Assembly: GCA_023250035.1 (NCBI GenBank)
Contig: JAHFBK010000005.1
Coordinates: 1-38,619 of the forward strand
Length of the DNA: 38,619 bases
Origin: Candidatus Dadabacteria bacterium
Lineage (GTDB): Bacteria > Desulfobacterota_D > UBA1144 > Nemesobacterales > CSP1-2
Reading direction: 5' to 3'
Shown here: positions 8,402-15,898 of the stretch, piece after piece
How the letters are laid out: each line of letters begins with the position of its first letter
Position numbering within the stretch: position 1 is the stretch's first letter
Made by a program: the position numbers and the translations under genes
The notes under the pieces: generated by a model
What the model saw: only the letters and a program-made list of their open reading frames with translations
Told to the model about the DNA's origin: nothing
Databases searched by the model: none

Positions 8402-9068
8402 GTCTCAAAGTTTATCTAAAATCGGCGGAATAGTTCACGGATTTTCTAACAAAAAATTCAATGGGAGCGTATCTGATATTGCAAGGTATTTCGGGTTGAG
8501 TAACATTGCCACTATAAATCAAACACATAGTAGTGATGTTTTCGTCATAAATGATGGATTCAAAGATCGGTCAAAGGAGAAAGGGGATGCGATTATAACT
8601 GGTTTAAGAGGAATAGGTATTGGGGTTTTTACCGCAGATTGTGTTCCTATACTTCTTGCGGAGAAAACTGGTTCTTTAGTTGCTGTAGTTCATGCAGGCT
8701 GGCGAGGAACCCTTTCACAGGTCCCGATAGCTGCCCTCACTGAGATGAAAAAAAGATTTGGAATCGAACCATCAAGGGTTTCTTGCGTAGTTGGTCCATC
8801 TATCGGAGGTTGCTGTTATGAGGTTGGTGAGGATGTAGCGTCTCAATTCATTGATAAATTTGATAATTGGAAGGACTTTTTATTCAGAAAAAACAATCTT
8901 AAATACATCCTTGATTTAAAGGGAGCGAATCGAATTAATCTATTTAAAGAGGGTGTAAAGGACATTGAGGTAATGAACATCTGTACAAAATGCAATAGTG
9001 ATTTTCATTCATATAGAAGGGATGGTGAAAATGTAGGGAAGCAACTGAGCTTCATTGGGCTTGTTTAG
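8388..9068 (+). CDS. pgeF: Peptidoglycan editing factor PgeF (YfiH/YlmD, multicopper-like)
   Basis: Member of the DUF152/YfiH family. E. coli PgeF removes peptidoglycan precursors misloaded with L-Ser instead of L-Ala; related proteins show purine nucleoside phosphorylase/adenosine deaminase activity. The metal triad is visible as QTHSSD (His47), TADCVP (Cys85) and VHAGWRGT (His102), followed by VVGPSIGGCCYEVG. Length 226 is slightly short of the usual 240-250. The start overlaps the end of rluD by 14 bases, so translation is probably coupled. Family assignment is secure; in vivo role is taken from the E. coli homologue. Confidence 0.9.
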   Translation: MSWIKSQSLSKIGGIVHGFSNKKFNGSVSDIARYFGLSNIATINQTHSSDVFVINDGFKDRSKEKGDAIITGLRGIGIGVFTADCVPILLAEKTGSLVAVVHAGWRGTLSQVPIAALTEMKKRFGIEPSRVSCVVGPSIGGCCYEVGEDVASQFIDKFDNWKDFLFRKNNLKYILDLKGANRINLFKEGVKDIEVMNICTKCNSDFHSYRRDGENVGKQLSFIGLV

Positions 9069-9141
9069 ACTGTATTCATTGCATGTTATCATTACTTACT
9101 CCAGTTTAAGGTTTGAATTTAGTAGTTTTCAGGAGGCTAAA

Positions 9142-9582
9142 ATGTTTCAGATTATGTGTGTGCTAACTTCAGAGGATTATTGGTATCTCGATTCGATGAA
9201 GGAGAGTAACATACCCGTTAACTTTTACGGCTATACATTTGAGGTTGAGGGCGGAGGGGAGGCCGAAGGTTTTGGGAAGGTTAAGCTCATGGTAATTGAA
9301 CTAATAAATGCTAGGATGGCTGTAGGGTTTGCTATTCCAAGGAATATGTCTGTAGATGGCGAATTTGAACTTCGATTTTTATGTCATGAAAGTCCTACAA
9401 ACGAAATTCCAATTGTTTGCAAGCTCTCCCAGGAAGTGAAACGTACTACGTATAGGGGTGATGACGATGCAAAGCTAGAATATATCGGTTTTTCACTCGA
9501 GAAATTTTATGAGAGTAAGGGTGCAACATTCTATTTTTATGACCTTAGGGGAAGTCAATTGGATAAACAGATGAGTAAATGA
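9142..9582 (+). CDS. Small beta-rich hypothetical protein downstream of pgeF
   Basis: I do not recognise this 146-residue protein. The ATG at 9142 has a strong ribosome site (AGGAGG at 9131-9136), whereas the open frame extends back to 9055 over the end of pgeF; I prefer 9142. The sequence is predicted to be mostly beta strand, with alternating segments FYGYTFEVEG, KVKLMVIELIN, FELRFLCHE, IPIVCKLSQEV and KLEYIGFSLEKF. That rhythm resembles a PilZ-like barrel, but the RxxxR and D/NxSxxG motifs are absent, so if related it would not be a canonical c-di-GMP binder. It is soluble, with no signal peptide. It probably belongs to the rluD-pgeF transcription unit. Confidence 0.7.
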   Translation: MFQIMCVLTSEDYWYLDSMKESNIPVNFYGYTFEVEGGGEAEGFGKVKLMVIELINARMAVGFAIPRNMSVDGEFELRFLCHESPTNEIPIVCKLSQEVKRTTYRGDDDAKLEYIGFSLEKFYESKGATFYFYDLRGSQLDKQMSK

Positions 9583-9685
9583 AATCTTTATTTGTTTAGA
9601 CTACCTGATTTTAAAAGTCTAAAGATTTGCTTACACCTTTGCCTTTAACTTTCTTCAAAATGAATTCTTGGAGGCTTTTTTGAAA

Positions 9686-10894
9686 ATGGGAGATATTAAG
9701 AAAATAATACTCGCTTACTCTGGCGGCCTTGACACGTCCGTGATACTCAGATGGCTTGTTGAGCAATACAAAGCAGAAGTAATCGCGTTTGTTGCTGATC
9801 TAGGTCAGGGGGAGGATTTAGGGGAGATAAAAGAAAAGGCTATAAAAACCGGCGCCAGTAAAGTGTATGTAGAAGATTTGAAAGATGAATTTGTAAGGGA
9901 TTTTGTTTTTACAGCCCTTCGCGCGAACGCAGTTTATGAAGGGATGTATCTAATGGGGACCTCTCTTGCACGACCTCTGATTGCCAAGAAGCAGATTGAA
10001 ATTGCAAAAAAAGAAAATGCAGATGCGGTATCACACGGCGCAACAGGAAAGGGCAACGATCAAGTAAGGTTTGAATTGACCTACTATGCGCTTAATCCCA
10101 GTATTCGTGTAATAGCTCCTTGGCGTGAATGGAATTTCAAATCGAGAAGGGATCTTGTTGCCTATGCAAAGAATCATGGTATTCCTGTCCCTGTAACCAA
10201 AGAAAAGCCTTATAGTTGCGACAGGAACCTGTTTCATACAAGCTACGAGGGTGGGATACTCGAAGACCCTTGGGCTGAACCACCTGAAAATATGTTCGAG
10301 ATGACAGTTTCTCCCGAGAAAGCTCCTGATCGGCCAACCTATATTGACATTGATTTTGAAAAGGGTGTTCCGGTAAGGGCTGATGGGGAGGAACTTTCTC
10401 CAGTGGAACTTCTTCATAAACTAAACAAAATTGCTGGAAAGAACGGCGTTGGAAGAGTAGACATGGTGGAAAACAGATTTGTCGGAATAAAATCACGAGG
10501 TGTTTACGAGACCCCGGGTGGTACAATTCTTCATGCTGCACACAGAGCAGTTGAGTCTCTTACAATGGACAGAGAGGTCATGCATCTAAGAGACATGCTT
10601 ACTCCTAAATTTTCGGAGCTTATCTATTATGGGTTTTGGTATTCACCTGAGATGGAAATGCTGAGGGCTGCTATAAATGAGTCTCAAAAGAATGTGTCTG
10701 GAACGGCTAGAATGAAGATTTATAAAGGAGCTGTATCAGTTGTAGGCAGGCGTTCTCCGTTTTCTTTATATCAGAAGGATTTGGCTACCTTCGAGGAAGA
10801 AAAGGTCTATAATCAAACAGATGCTACCGGATTTATAAGAATAAATGCACTGAGGCTTTCGGTGAAGAAACTTTTGGGGAAAGACAAGAAGTAG
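9686..10894 (+). CDS. argG: Argininosuccinate synthase
   Basis: Catalyses ATP-dependent condensation of citrulline and aspartate to argininosuccinate, the penultimate step of arginine synthesis, in the cytoplasm. The N-terminal ATP-pyrophosphatase loop is [10 protein letters not shown], followed by the family blocks [14 protein letters not shown] and [15 protein letters not shown], and a C-terminal synthetase domain with [12 protein letters not shown]. At about 402 residues it has the family's usual length. GGAGG at 9670-9674 serves an ATG at 9686 or a TTG at 9680; I choose the ATG. argH is not in the window, so arginine genes are scattered in this genome. Confidence 0.95.
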   Translation: MGDIKKIILAYSGGLDTSVILRWLVEQYKAEVIAFVADLGQGEDLGEIKEKAIKTGASKVYVEDLKDEFVRDFVFTALRANAVYEGMYLMGTSLARPLIAKKQIEIAKKENADAVSHGATGKGNDQVRFELTYYALNPSIRVIAPWREWNFKSRRDLVAYAKNHGIPVPVTKEKPYSCDRNLFHTSYEGGILEDPWAEPPENMFEMTVSPEKAPDRPTYIDIDFEKGVPVRADGEELSPVELLHKLNKIAGKNGVGRVDMVENRFVGIKSRGVYETPGGTILHAAHRAVESLTMDREVMHLRDMLTPKFSELIYYGFWYSPEMEMLRAAINESQKNVSGTARMKIYKGAVSVVGRRSPFSLYQKDLATFEEEKVYNQTDATGFIRINALRLSVKKLLGKDKK

Positions 10895-10941
10895 AACTAG
10901 ATACTTCCATATAAAAATAGGGCATAAATCTAGATTGATAT

Positions 10942-11011
10942 TTGTAGAGGCGAGCCTCGCGTTCTCCTAGAATGAAAAATAAATGGGCAATCGCAAGGTT
11001 TGCCCCTACAA
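10942..11011. repeat. Diverged palindromic repeat, GTAGAGGCG family
   Basis: TTGTAGAGGCGAGCCTCGCG at the left faces CGCAAGGTTTGCCCCTACAA at the right. The arms pair imperfectly, partly through G-T pairs. Same family as 4099-4133, 13847-13874 and 26081-26110. It fills the argG-queA spacer. Confidence 0.75.
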
Positions 11012-11081
11012 TACCGCATATTATTTTATACTGTATTTCAATATCAAAATAATATAATGCATTTCTGGTAGAATAACCTTG

Positions 11082-12089
11082 ATGAAGACTGCTGATTTTG
11101 ATTACAGTCTCCCCGAGGAGCTCATAGCGTTCTACCCCGTTTCAAACAGGGAAGAATCTAGGCTGATGGTTCTTAGGAGAGGTAATCAGAAGATCGAACA
11201 CAGAAGATTTCTTGAGTTACCTCAAATCCTAAAAGAAGGGGGCATACTTGTCTTAAATAACACAAAAGTCATCCCTTCCAGGCTTTTCGGGAAAAAAGAC
11301 AAAGGCAAGAAAGTGGAGGTTCTGCTTACAGAAAGGATAAATCCTTGTTTTTGGAAGGCCATTATGAAAAATCCTAAACACGACTCGAAGATCGAATTTG
11401 ATGGAGGTTTGAAGGGGAAGGTGTTAAAAGATGGAAAAGATGAGTGGATAATTGAGTTTGAAGAGGATGCCGATGATTACATAGAGCACTCTGGAAGGAT
11501 GCCTCTTCCACCTTACATTAAGCGCATGCCTGAAGAGAACGATAGGATTTTCTATCAGACAGTTTATGCGGATAAGAAGGGCGCTGTTGCTGCCCCAACG
11601 GCAGGGCTTCATTTCACAAGAAGGCTTTTAGACGAGATACGTCAAAAAGGTATTGAAATTCTTTATATTACATTACATGTTGGGGCTGGTACCTTTAAAC
11701 CAGTTAAAACTAAGAATGTAGAAGAGCACAAAATCCATCCAGAATATAGAGAAATCTCTAATGAAGCGGCTCTTGCTATAAACAGAGCTAGGAGAGAGAG
11801 TAAAAGGATTGTCGCTGTGGGTACCACTGTAGTAAGAACCCTAGAAGGCGCTCTTGATAAAAATGGAAACGTGCAGCCTGCATTTGGCTATACAGATCTT
11901 TTCATTTATCCTGGTTTTAAGTTCCAAATTGTTGATGTTTTGATAACGAATTTCCATCTTCCCCGCTCGACGCTTCTTATGTTGGTCTCAGCATTTGCAG
12001 GCAGGGAGCTTATTCTTAAAGCCTATAAAGAGGCAATAGAAAAGGGATACAGGTTTCTGAGTTATGGGGATGCGATGATTATAATTTAG
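11082..12089 (+). CDS. queA: S-adenosylmethionine:tRNA ribosyltransferase-isomerase
   Basis: Transfers and isomerises the ribosyl part of SAM onto preQ1-tRNA to make epoxyqueuosine, in queuosine biosynthesis. It starts MKTADFDYSLPEELIAFYP and has all the QueA blocks: LVLNNTKVIPSRLFG, RMPLPPYIKR, AAPTAGLHFT, TLHVGAGTFKPV and TNFHLPRSTLLMLV. The length of 335 residues is normal. A TTG at 11079 directly precedes the ATG; I use the ATG at 11082. A TATAAT lies at 11053-11058, leaving a leader of about 17 bases with only a weak GGTAG as ribosome site. rlmD follows 23 bases after the stop, so the two are probably cotranscribed. Confidence 0.95.
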   Translation: MKTADFDYSLPEELIAFYPVSNREESRLMVLRRGNQKIEHRRFLELPQILKEGGILVLNNTKVIPSRLFGKKDKGKKVEVLLTERINPCFWKAIMKNPKHDSKIEFDGGLKGKVLKDGKDEWIIEFEEDADDYIEHSGRMPLPPYIKRMPEENDRIFYQTVYADKKGAVAAPTAGLHFTRRLLDEIRQKGIEILYITLHVGAGTFKPVKTKNVEEHKIHPEYREISNEAALAINRARRESKRIVAVGTTVVRTLEGALDKNGNVQPAFGYTDLFIYPGFKFQIVDVLITNFHLPRSTLLMLVSAFAGRELILKAYKEAIEKGYRFLSYGDAMIII

Positions 12090-12112
12090 GTTGCTGGATT
12101 AAAGGTTATATC

Positions 12113-13372
12113 ATGCAAGTCGAAATTGAAAAGCTCACATTCGGCGGGGCAGGAATGGCTAGAGCCAATGGTAAGGTGGTCTTTGTAAAGGGTGGGCTAC
12201 CTGGCGATGTTTTAAAGGTTAAAATCACAAAGGACAAAGGTAGTTATGCTGAGGCAATTATTGAAGAGGTTTTAAGAACCTCTCCTGAAAGGACTCAGGC
12301 GCCCTGTCCTGTTTTTGGGGAATGTGGAGGGTGCCAGTTGCAACATCTTAAGTATCCTTCTCAACTCAGCGCTAAAGAAAGCATTCTAAGGGAAACCCTT
12401 GAAAGAATTGGCGGACTAAGATGCATCGAGATTGAGCCCATATTTCCTTCTCTAGAAGAATACAGCTATAGAAATAGGGTTACCCTTTCAACATGGTTTC
12501 AAAAAGGAAGGTATCATCTTGGATTCCATGAAGAGGGAAGTCGAAAACGAGTCCCGATAGAAGGTTGTCCAATTGCTTCGAGTATTATAAATGAAGCGAT
12601 TTTTCGTCTTACTAAGTGTCTTTCTTCGATAGATAATCCACGATACCCTTTGGTTAGAATTCATATAACATCGGATGGAAAAACTGCCCACATTTCTCTT
12701 GTTCCATCCAGCGAGAAGGATCCAAAGAGGCTTAACGGCCTTCGTGATCACATAAAAAAATCGCTAGAGACAGGGAGTGTATCGGTTGCGGGATATAATG
12801 AGGAGGAGTTTGAGTTTAATCAATCTGGGCTGAAGTTCTATTCATCTCCTTCGGTTTTCATCCAGTCAAATAGAGAAATTAATGAGCGATTAGTTGAAAC
12901 TTTGGTTGAATGGTCAGATCTTAAAGGACACGAAAGGGCTTTGGACCTTTACTGCGGGGTTGGAAATTTCTTACTTCATCTTGCAAAAAGGGCTAAAGAG
13001 GTTGTAGGAGTTGATGTCAGCGCAAAGGCTATCAAGCTTGCAAAAAAGGGTGCAGAGGCGAACTCAATAACTAATGTTATCTTTGATTGCTCTCCATCTG
13101 AGCTTTATGTTGAGGAATCGCTAAAAAGGGGCGATAAATTCGATTTGATAATACTTGATCCACCGAGGGAGGGGGCGAAAGAGATATTGAAAGCACTGGG
13201 GCTCCTCTCTCCGAAGAAAATCATCTATGTTTCATGCGATCCACCAACCTTGGCAAGGGATTTAAAGACGCTTACTAAGTTTGGCTATAAACTTATAAAA
13301 ATTCGCCCATATGATATGTTTCCACAGACTTATCATATTGAATCATTAGCTTTGCTTTCAAGACTCATATGA
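12113..13372 (+). CDS. rlmD: 23S rRNA (uracil-C5)-methyltransferase, RumA/RlmD family
   Basis: TrmA-family SAM-dependent m5U methyltransferase. An N-terminal TRAM domain (about residues 1-55) precedes the four-cysteine Fe-S site: Cys65, Cys71, Cys74 and Cys152. The SAM-binding motif is LDLYCGVGNF, followed by ILDPPREGAKE and the catalytic cysteine in VSCDPPTLARDL (Cys375). In bacteria with a single copy the protein usually modifies 23S rRNA U1939 or U747/U1939; the precise target is not readable from sequence, so the symbol is a best guess. At 419 residues it is normal in length. It follows queA at 23 bases, a purely RNA-modification pair. Confidence 0.85.
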   Translation: MQVEIEKLTFGGAGMARANGKVVFVKGGLPGDVLKVKITKDKGSYAEAIIEEVLRTSPERTQAPCPVFGECGGCQLQHLKYPSQLSAKESILRETLERIGGLRCIEIEPIFPSLEEYSYRNRVTLSTWFQKGRYHLGFHEEGSRKRVPIEGCPIASSIINEAIFRLTKCLSSIDNPRYPLVRIHITSDGKTAHISLVPSSEKDPKRLNGLRDHIKKSLETGSVSVAGYNEEEFEFNQSGLKFYSSPSVFIQSNREINERLVETLVEWSDLKGHERALDLYCGVGNFLLHLAKRAKEVVGVDVSAKAIKLAKKGAEANSITNVIFDCSPSELYVEESLKRGDKFDLIILDPPREGAKEILKALGLLSPKKIIYVSCDPPTLARDLKTLTKFGYKLIKIRPYDMFPQTYHIESLALLSRLI

Positions 13373-13373
13373 A

Positions 13374-13474
13374 GCGGGACTAGAAAGTCCAGCCTATCCC
13401 CCAGAACCTTAACGTTCACCGATAGGCAGGGTTTTCTAACCCTGCACAATGAGACGAGGTTTTCTAACCCCGTC
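13374..13474. repeat. Cluster of three short hairpins with TTTTCTAA/TAGAAA loops
   Basis: Three stem-loops follow the rlmD stop: GGACTAGAAAGTCC (13378-13390 region), GCAGGG-TTTTCTAA-CCCTGC (13426-13445) and GACGAGG-TTTTCTAA-CCCCGTC (13453-13474). The same type recurs at 13969-13989 (GATTTTCCAACC), near 5850, and at 35963-35980 (GGACTTTCTAGTCC). They open the long non-coding gap 13373-14052. Confidence 0.75.
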
Positions 13475-13571
13475 AACCATGCTTCAGTGGATAAACATCC
13501 GCTCATCCTAAGCTAGTCGAAGGGTCGAAGGAATGTGTTCTTAGATTACTTTGAGTTTCAGGGTCCCTCAT

Positions 13572-13722
13572 TGTCATGCTCGAATTCAGCAGCCCCTGAT
13601 TAAATCGAGGGCATCCACCACATGTCATACCCGAATGCTTCCCGCTAGAGACACGCGGGAACAAGCTTTGTCGGGTATCCACATTTTTTACTGGATTCAC
13701 GCTTACTATATGTGGGAATGAC
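13572..13722. repeat. GTCATACCCGAATG...GGGAATGACA palindromic repeat, tandem copy
   Basis: Two head-to-tail copies of a unit that starts TGTCATRCYCGAAT and runs into TCGGGTATCCA, then closes with GGATTCACGC...TGTGGGAATGACA. A single cleaner copy lies at 33442-33520. It is part of a 680-base gap between rlmD and aroC (13373-14052) that holds three repeat families and no gene I can support. Confidence 0.75.
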
Positions 13723-13846
13723 AGTGTGCGGTGCATTCCCAATTAAGCTTGTACCCATATGTCTTTAATGGGTAACATTTAGGAATGATAAAACGCCCCT
13801 GGAGACCTAAAGGTCCCCGCTGCATTTAATTTTGCCTCACGTTAAC

Positions 13847-13874
13847 GTAGAGACACGCCATGGCGTGCCTCTAC
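13847..13874. repeat. Palindromic repeat, GTAGAGACACGCCA family
   Basis: A 28-base palindrome without a loop: GTAGAGACACGCCA followed by TGGCGTGCCTCTAC, one mismatch. Shares its GTAGAGAC edge with the copies at 4099-4133, 10942-11011 and 26081-26110. Confidence 0.85.
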
Positions 13875-14017
13875 AGGCTGGGGGTTGCACCCTAACATTG
13901 AATAATTGTTGTAACCCTAAGGTTTCCTCTACATTTAAGAGATATAACATACCATAGCTTATGGATAGGAGAGATTTTCCAACCCCGCCAATAATCTTGT
14001 TTAATCCCTCTATGTAG

Positions 14018-14052
14018 TTGCATTGCCTTTACTGCTGATATAAAATTTCCCT
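14018..14052 (+). promoter_or_regulatory. Extended -10 promoter for aroC, near-leaderless
   Basis: TATAAA at 14039-14044 is preceded by TG and one base (extended -10), with TTGCAT at 14018-14023 as a possible -35. The aroC ATG at 14053 is eight bases past the -10 box, so the mRNA would have almost no leader. Inference from motif spacing. Confidence 0.45.
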
Positions 14053-15123
14053 ATGCCTGGAAATTCTTTTGGTAGGCTTTTTCAGATAACTACCTGGGGT
14101 GAATCTCATGGTCCTGCACTTGGGGTAATAATAGATGGCTGTCCTGCAGGGCTTGAGATTTCTGAAGAGGAGATTCAGTATGAACTCGATCGTCGTCGCC
14201 CTGGTCAGAGTAAAGTAACCACCCAGAGAAAAGAACCTGACAAAGTGGAGATACTTTCTGGCGTCTTTGAAGGAAAAACCCTTGGCACACCCATCTCGAT
14301 TATGATTAAAAATGTGGATGTGATTTCAAAATCCTATGAAGATATAAAAGACACTTATCGTCCCGGCCATGCCGATTATACCTATGACGTTAAATATGGT
14401 GTGAGGGACTGGAGAGGAGGCGGAAGATCTTCAGCAAGAGAAACCGTTGGACGCGTTGCCGCAGCGGCTTTTGCTAAGAAAATCCTGAATTTAAACGGAG
14501 TAAAGACTATTGGCTATGTAAAGCAAATTGGAGATATTGTGGCAGAGGAAATAGATTTTAATGAGATTGAAAATAATCCGGTTAGATGTCCAGATCCAGT
14601 AAAGGCAATAGAGATGATAAACCTTATTGAAAAGGTAAGACATGAAGGTGATTCAATCGGTGGAACAGTTGAGGTTGTATCAATCGGTGTCCCTACAGGT
14701 CTTGGCGACCCGGTGTTTAATAAAATTGACGCCGACCTTGCGCAGGCCCTTATGAGTATAGGTGGTATAAGAGGTTTCGAGGTAGGAATGGGGTTTGAGG
14801 TTTCAAGAAGAAAAGGGTCTGAGGTCAATGATGTTATGTATATTGATGATTCTAATAGACTCAGATTTAAAACAAACAATGCAGGCGGAATCCTTGGTGG
14901 GATAACAAGTGGAGAGAATTTAGTAGTTAGGATTGCGATAAAACCAACCTCTTCGATTCCAAAGACTCAAGAAACCGTGGATAAGCATGGCAACATTAAG
15001 GAGCTTGTTGTAAAAGGTAGGCATGATCCTTGCCTTTGTCCGAGGGCAGTTCCCATCGCTGAGGCAATGGTAAATTTGGTATTAGTTGACCATTTGCTAA
15101 TGGCGAAGGTTGCAAGGATTTAA
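14053..15123 (+). CDS. aroC: Chorismate synthase
   Basis: Last step of the shikimate pathway: 5-enolpyruvylshikimate-3-phosphate to chorismate, requiring reduced FMN. The N-terminus MPGNSFGRLFQITTWGESHG has the first family signature, GVRDWRGGGRSSARETVGR is the second (FMN and substrate contacts), and RHDPCLCPRAVPI is the third near the C-terminus. At 356 residues it is the usual bacterial length. It is isolated from other aro genes and follows a repeat-filled 680-base gap. It likely has its own promoter immediately upstream. Confidence 0.96.
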   Translation: MPGNSFGRLFQITTWGESHGPALGVIIDGCPAGLEISEEEIQYELDRRRPGQSKVTTQRKEPDKVEILSGVFEGKTLGTPISIMIKNVDVISKSYEDIKDTYRPGHADYTYDVKYGVRDWRGGGRSSARETVGRVAAAAFAKKILNLNGVKTIGYVKQIGDIVAEEIDFNEIENNPVRCPDPVKAIEMINLIEKVRHEGDSIGGTVEVVSIGVPTGLGDPVFNKIDADLAQALMSIGGIRGFEVGMGFEVSRRKGSEVNDVMYIDDSNRLRFKTNNAGGILGGITSGENLVVRIAIKPTSSIPKTQETVDKHGNIKELVVKGRHDPCLCPRAVPIAEAMVNLVLVDHLLMAKVARI

Positions 15124-15141
15124 AGTATCTATGGTTTCTTA

Positions 15142-15173
15142 GCCACGAATTGACACAGATAAACACTAATGAA
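15142..15173 (+). repeat. GCCACGAATTRACACRGATRAACAC repeat
   Basis: GCCACGAATTGACACAGATAAACACTAATGAAAA-type unit built of roughly 9-10 base periods (ACACGAATG). A second copy is at 26038-26073. A related CCACAGAGACCACAGAG unit lies at 33320-33350. This family is widespread in intergenic DNA of unrelated bacteria; function is unknown. Confidence 0.7.
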
Positions 15174-15304
15174 AATAAGCAGGATGCAGGACACAAGATT
15201 CATCATACATCGTGAATCATGTATCTTGTATCATTTCATTTGCGTAAATTAGTGTCCATTATCCGATAAACGACTACGTCTTGAATATAAGGGAGGAAAA
15301 AGTT

Positions 15305-15835
15305 ATGGAGCTAAAGGGAAAAAGAGTTGCGATCTTAGCTGAGAACCAATATCAAGAATTAGAACTTTGGTATCCGCTTTATAGGTTTAGAGAAGAAGGA
15401 GCGGAGGTAGTTGTAGTAGGAAGTGGAAGTTCTGACACTTATCATAGTAAACATGGGTATCCAGTAAAGATGGACACTGCCGCGGACAAGGTTAAAGGTG
15501 TGGATTTCGATTGTGTCATTGTCCCCGGAGGCTATGCTCCAGATTATATGCGCCGTTACCCAGCAATGCTAAAACTCGTTAAAGATGCCTTTGATCATGG
15601 CAAGGTAATTGGCGCCATCTGTCATGCCGGATGGGTGCTAGTATCTGCTGGAGTGCTAAAGGGGAAAAAGGTGACCTGCGTTAGTGCTATTAGGGATGAC
15701 ATTACAAATGCGGGAGCTGAGTATGTGAATGCTGAGGTCGTAAGAGATGGAAACCTGGTGACATCACGTACCCCAGATGACCTTCCTGCTTTTATGCGTG
15801 AGATTATTAAGGCAATAAAGCAGAAAAAGGGATAA
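15305..15835 (+). CDS. DJ-1/PfpI family protein
   Basis: A class I glutamine-amidotransferase-like fold protein of 176 residues. The nucleophile elbow is GAICHAGW, with the reactive Cys, and the conserved Glu is in AENQYQELELWYP near the N-terminus. The strand-loop VDFDCVIVPGGYAPDYMRR is typical of PfpI/YhbO proteins. Characterised members act as deglycases/glyoxalases, proteases or chaperones, and the activity here is not decidable. The ATG at 15305 follows GGGAGG (15291-15296); an upstream in-frame start at 15281 would include this site. It lies 63 bases before the PilZ-AONS gene in the same direction and could be cotranscribed with it. Confidence 0.88.
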   Translation: MELKGKRVAILAENQYQELELWYPLYRFREEGAEVVVVGSGSSDTYHSKHGYPVKMDTAADKVKGVDFDCVIVPGGYAPDYMRRYPAMLKLVKDAFDHGKVIGAICHAGWVLVSAGVLKGKKVTCVSAIRDDITNAGAEYVNAEVVRDGNLVTSRTPDDLPAFMREIIKAIKQKKG

Positions 15836-15898
15836 CTATCGTAAATTAAATGTGTTTGATTTTGTCACAGTGAGTAAGTTAAGGAGGAGAGGTTATCT

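Noticed and set aside
10137-10541. Antisense frames of 128-134 codons within argG
   Set aside because: No recognisable motif and fully covered by argG.
13426-13474. Hairpins after rlmD as intrinsic terminators
   Set aside because: The stems are good but lack the following T-run, and the same hairpins recur in other settings, so they are repeats first.
13572-13722. CRISPR-like tandem repeats
   Set aside because: Only two copies, imperfect, palindromic, and without regular spacers.
13503-13742. A 79-codon minus frame in the rlmD-aroC gap
   Set aside because: It is made of the GTCATACCCG repeat copies.
14514-14879. A 121-codon open frame antisense to aroC
   Set aside because: It lies wholly inside aroC, which is certain; its residue mix is that of a shadow frame.
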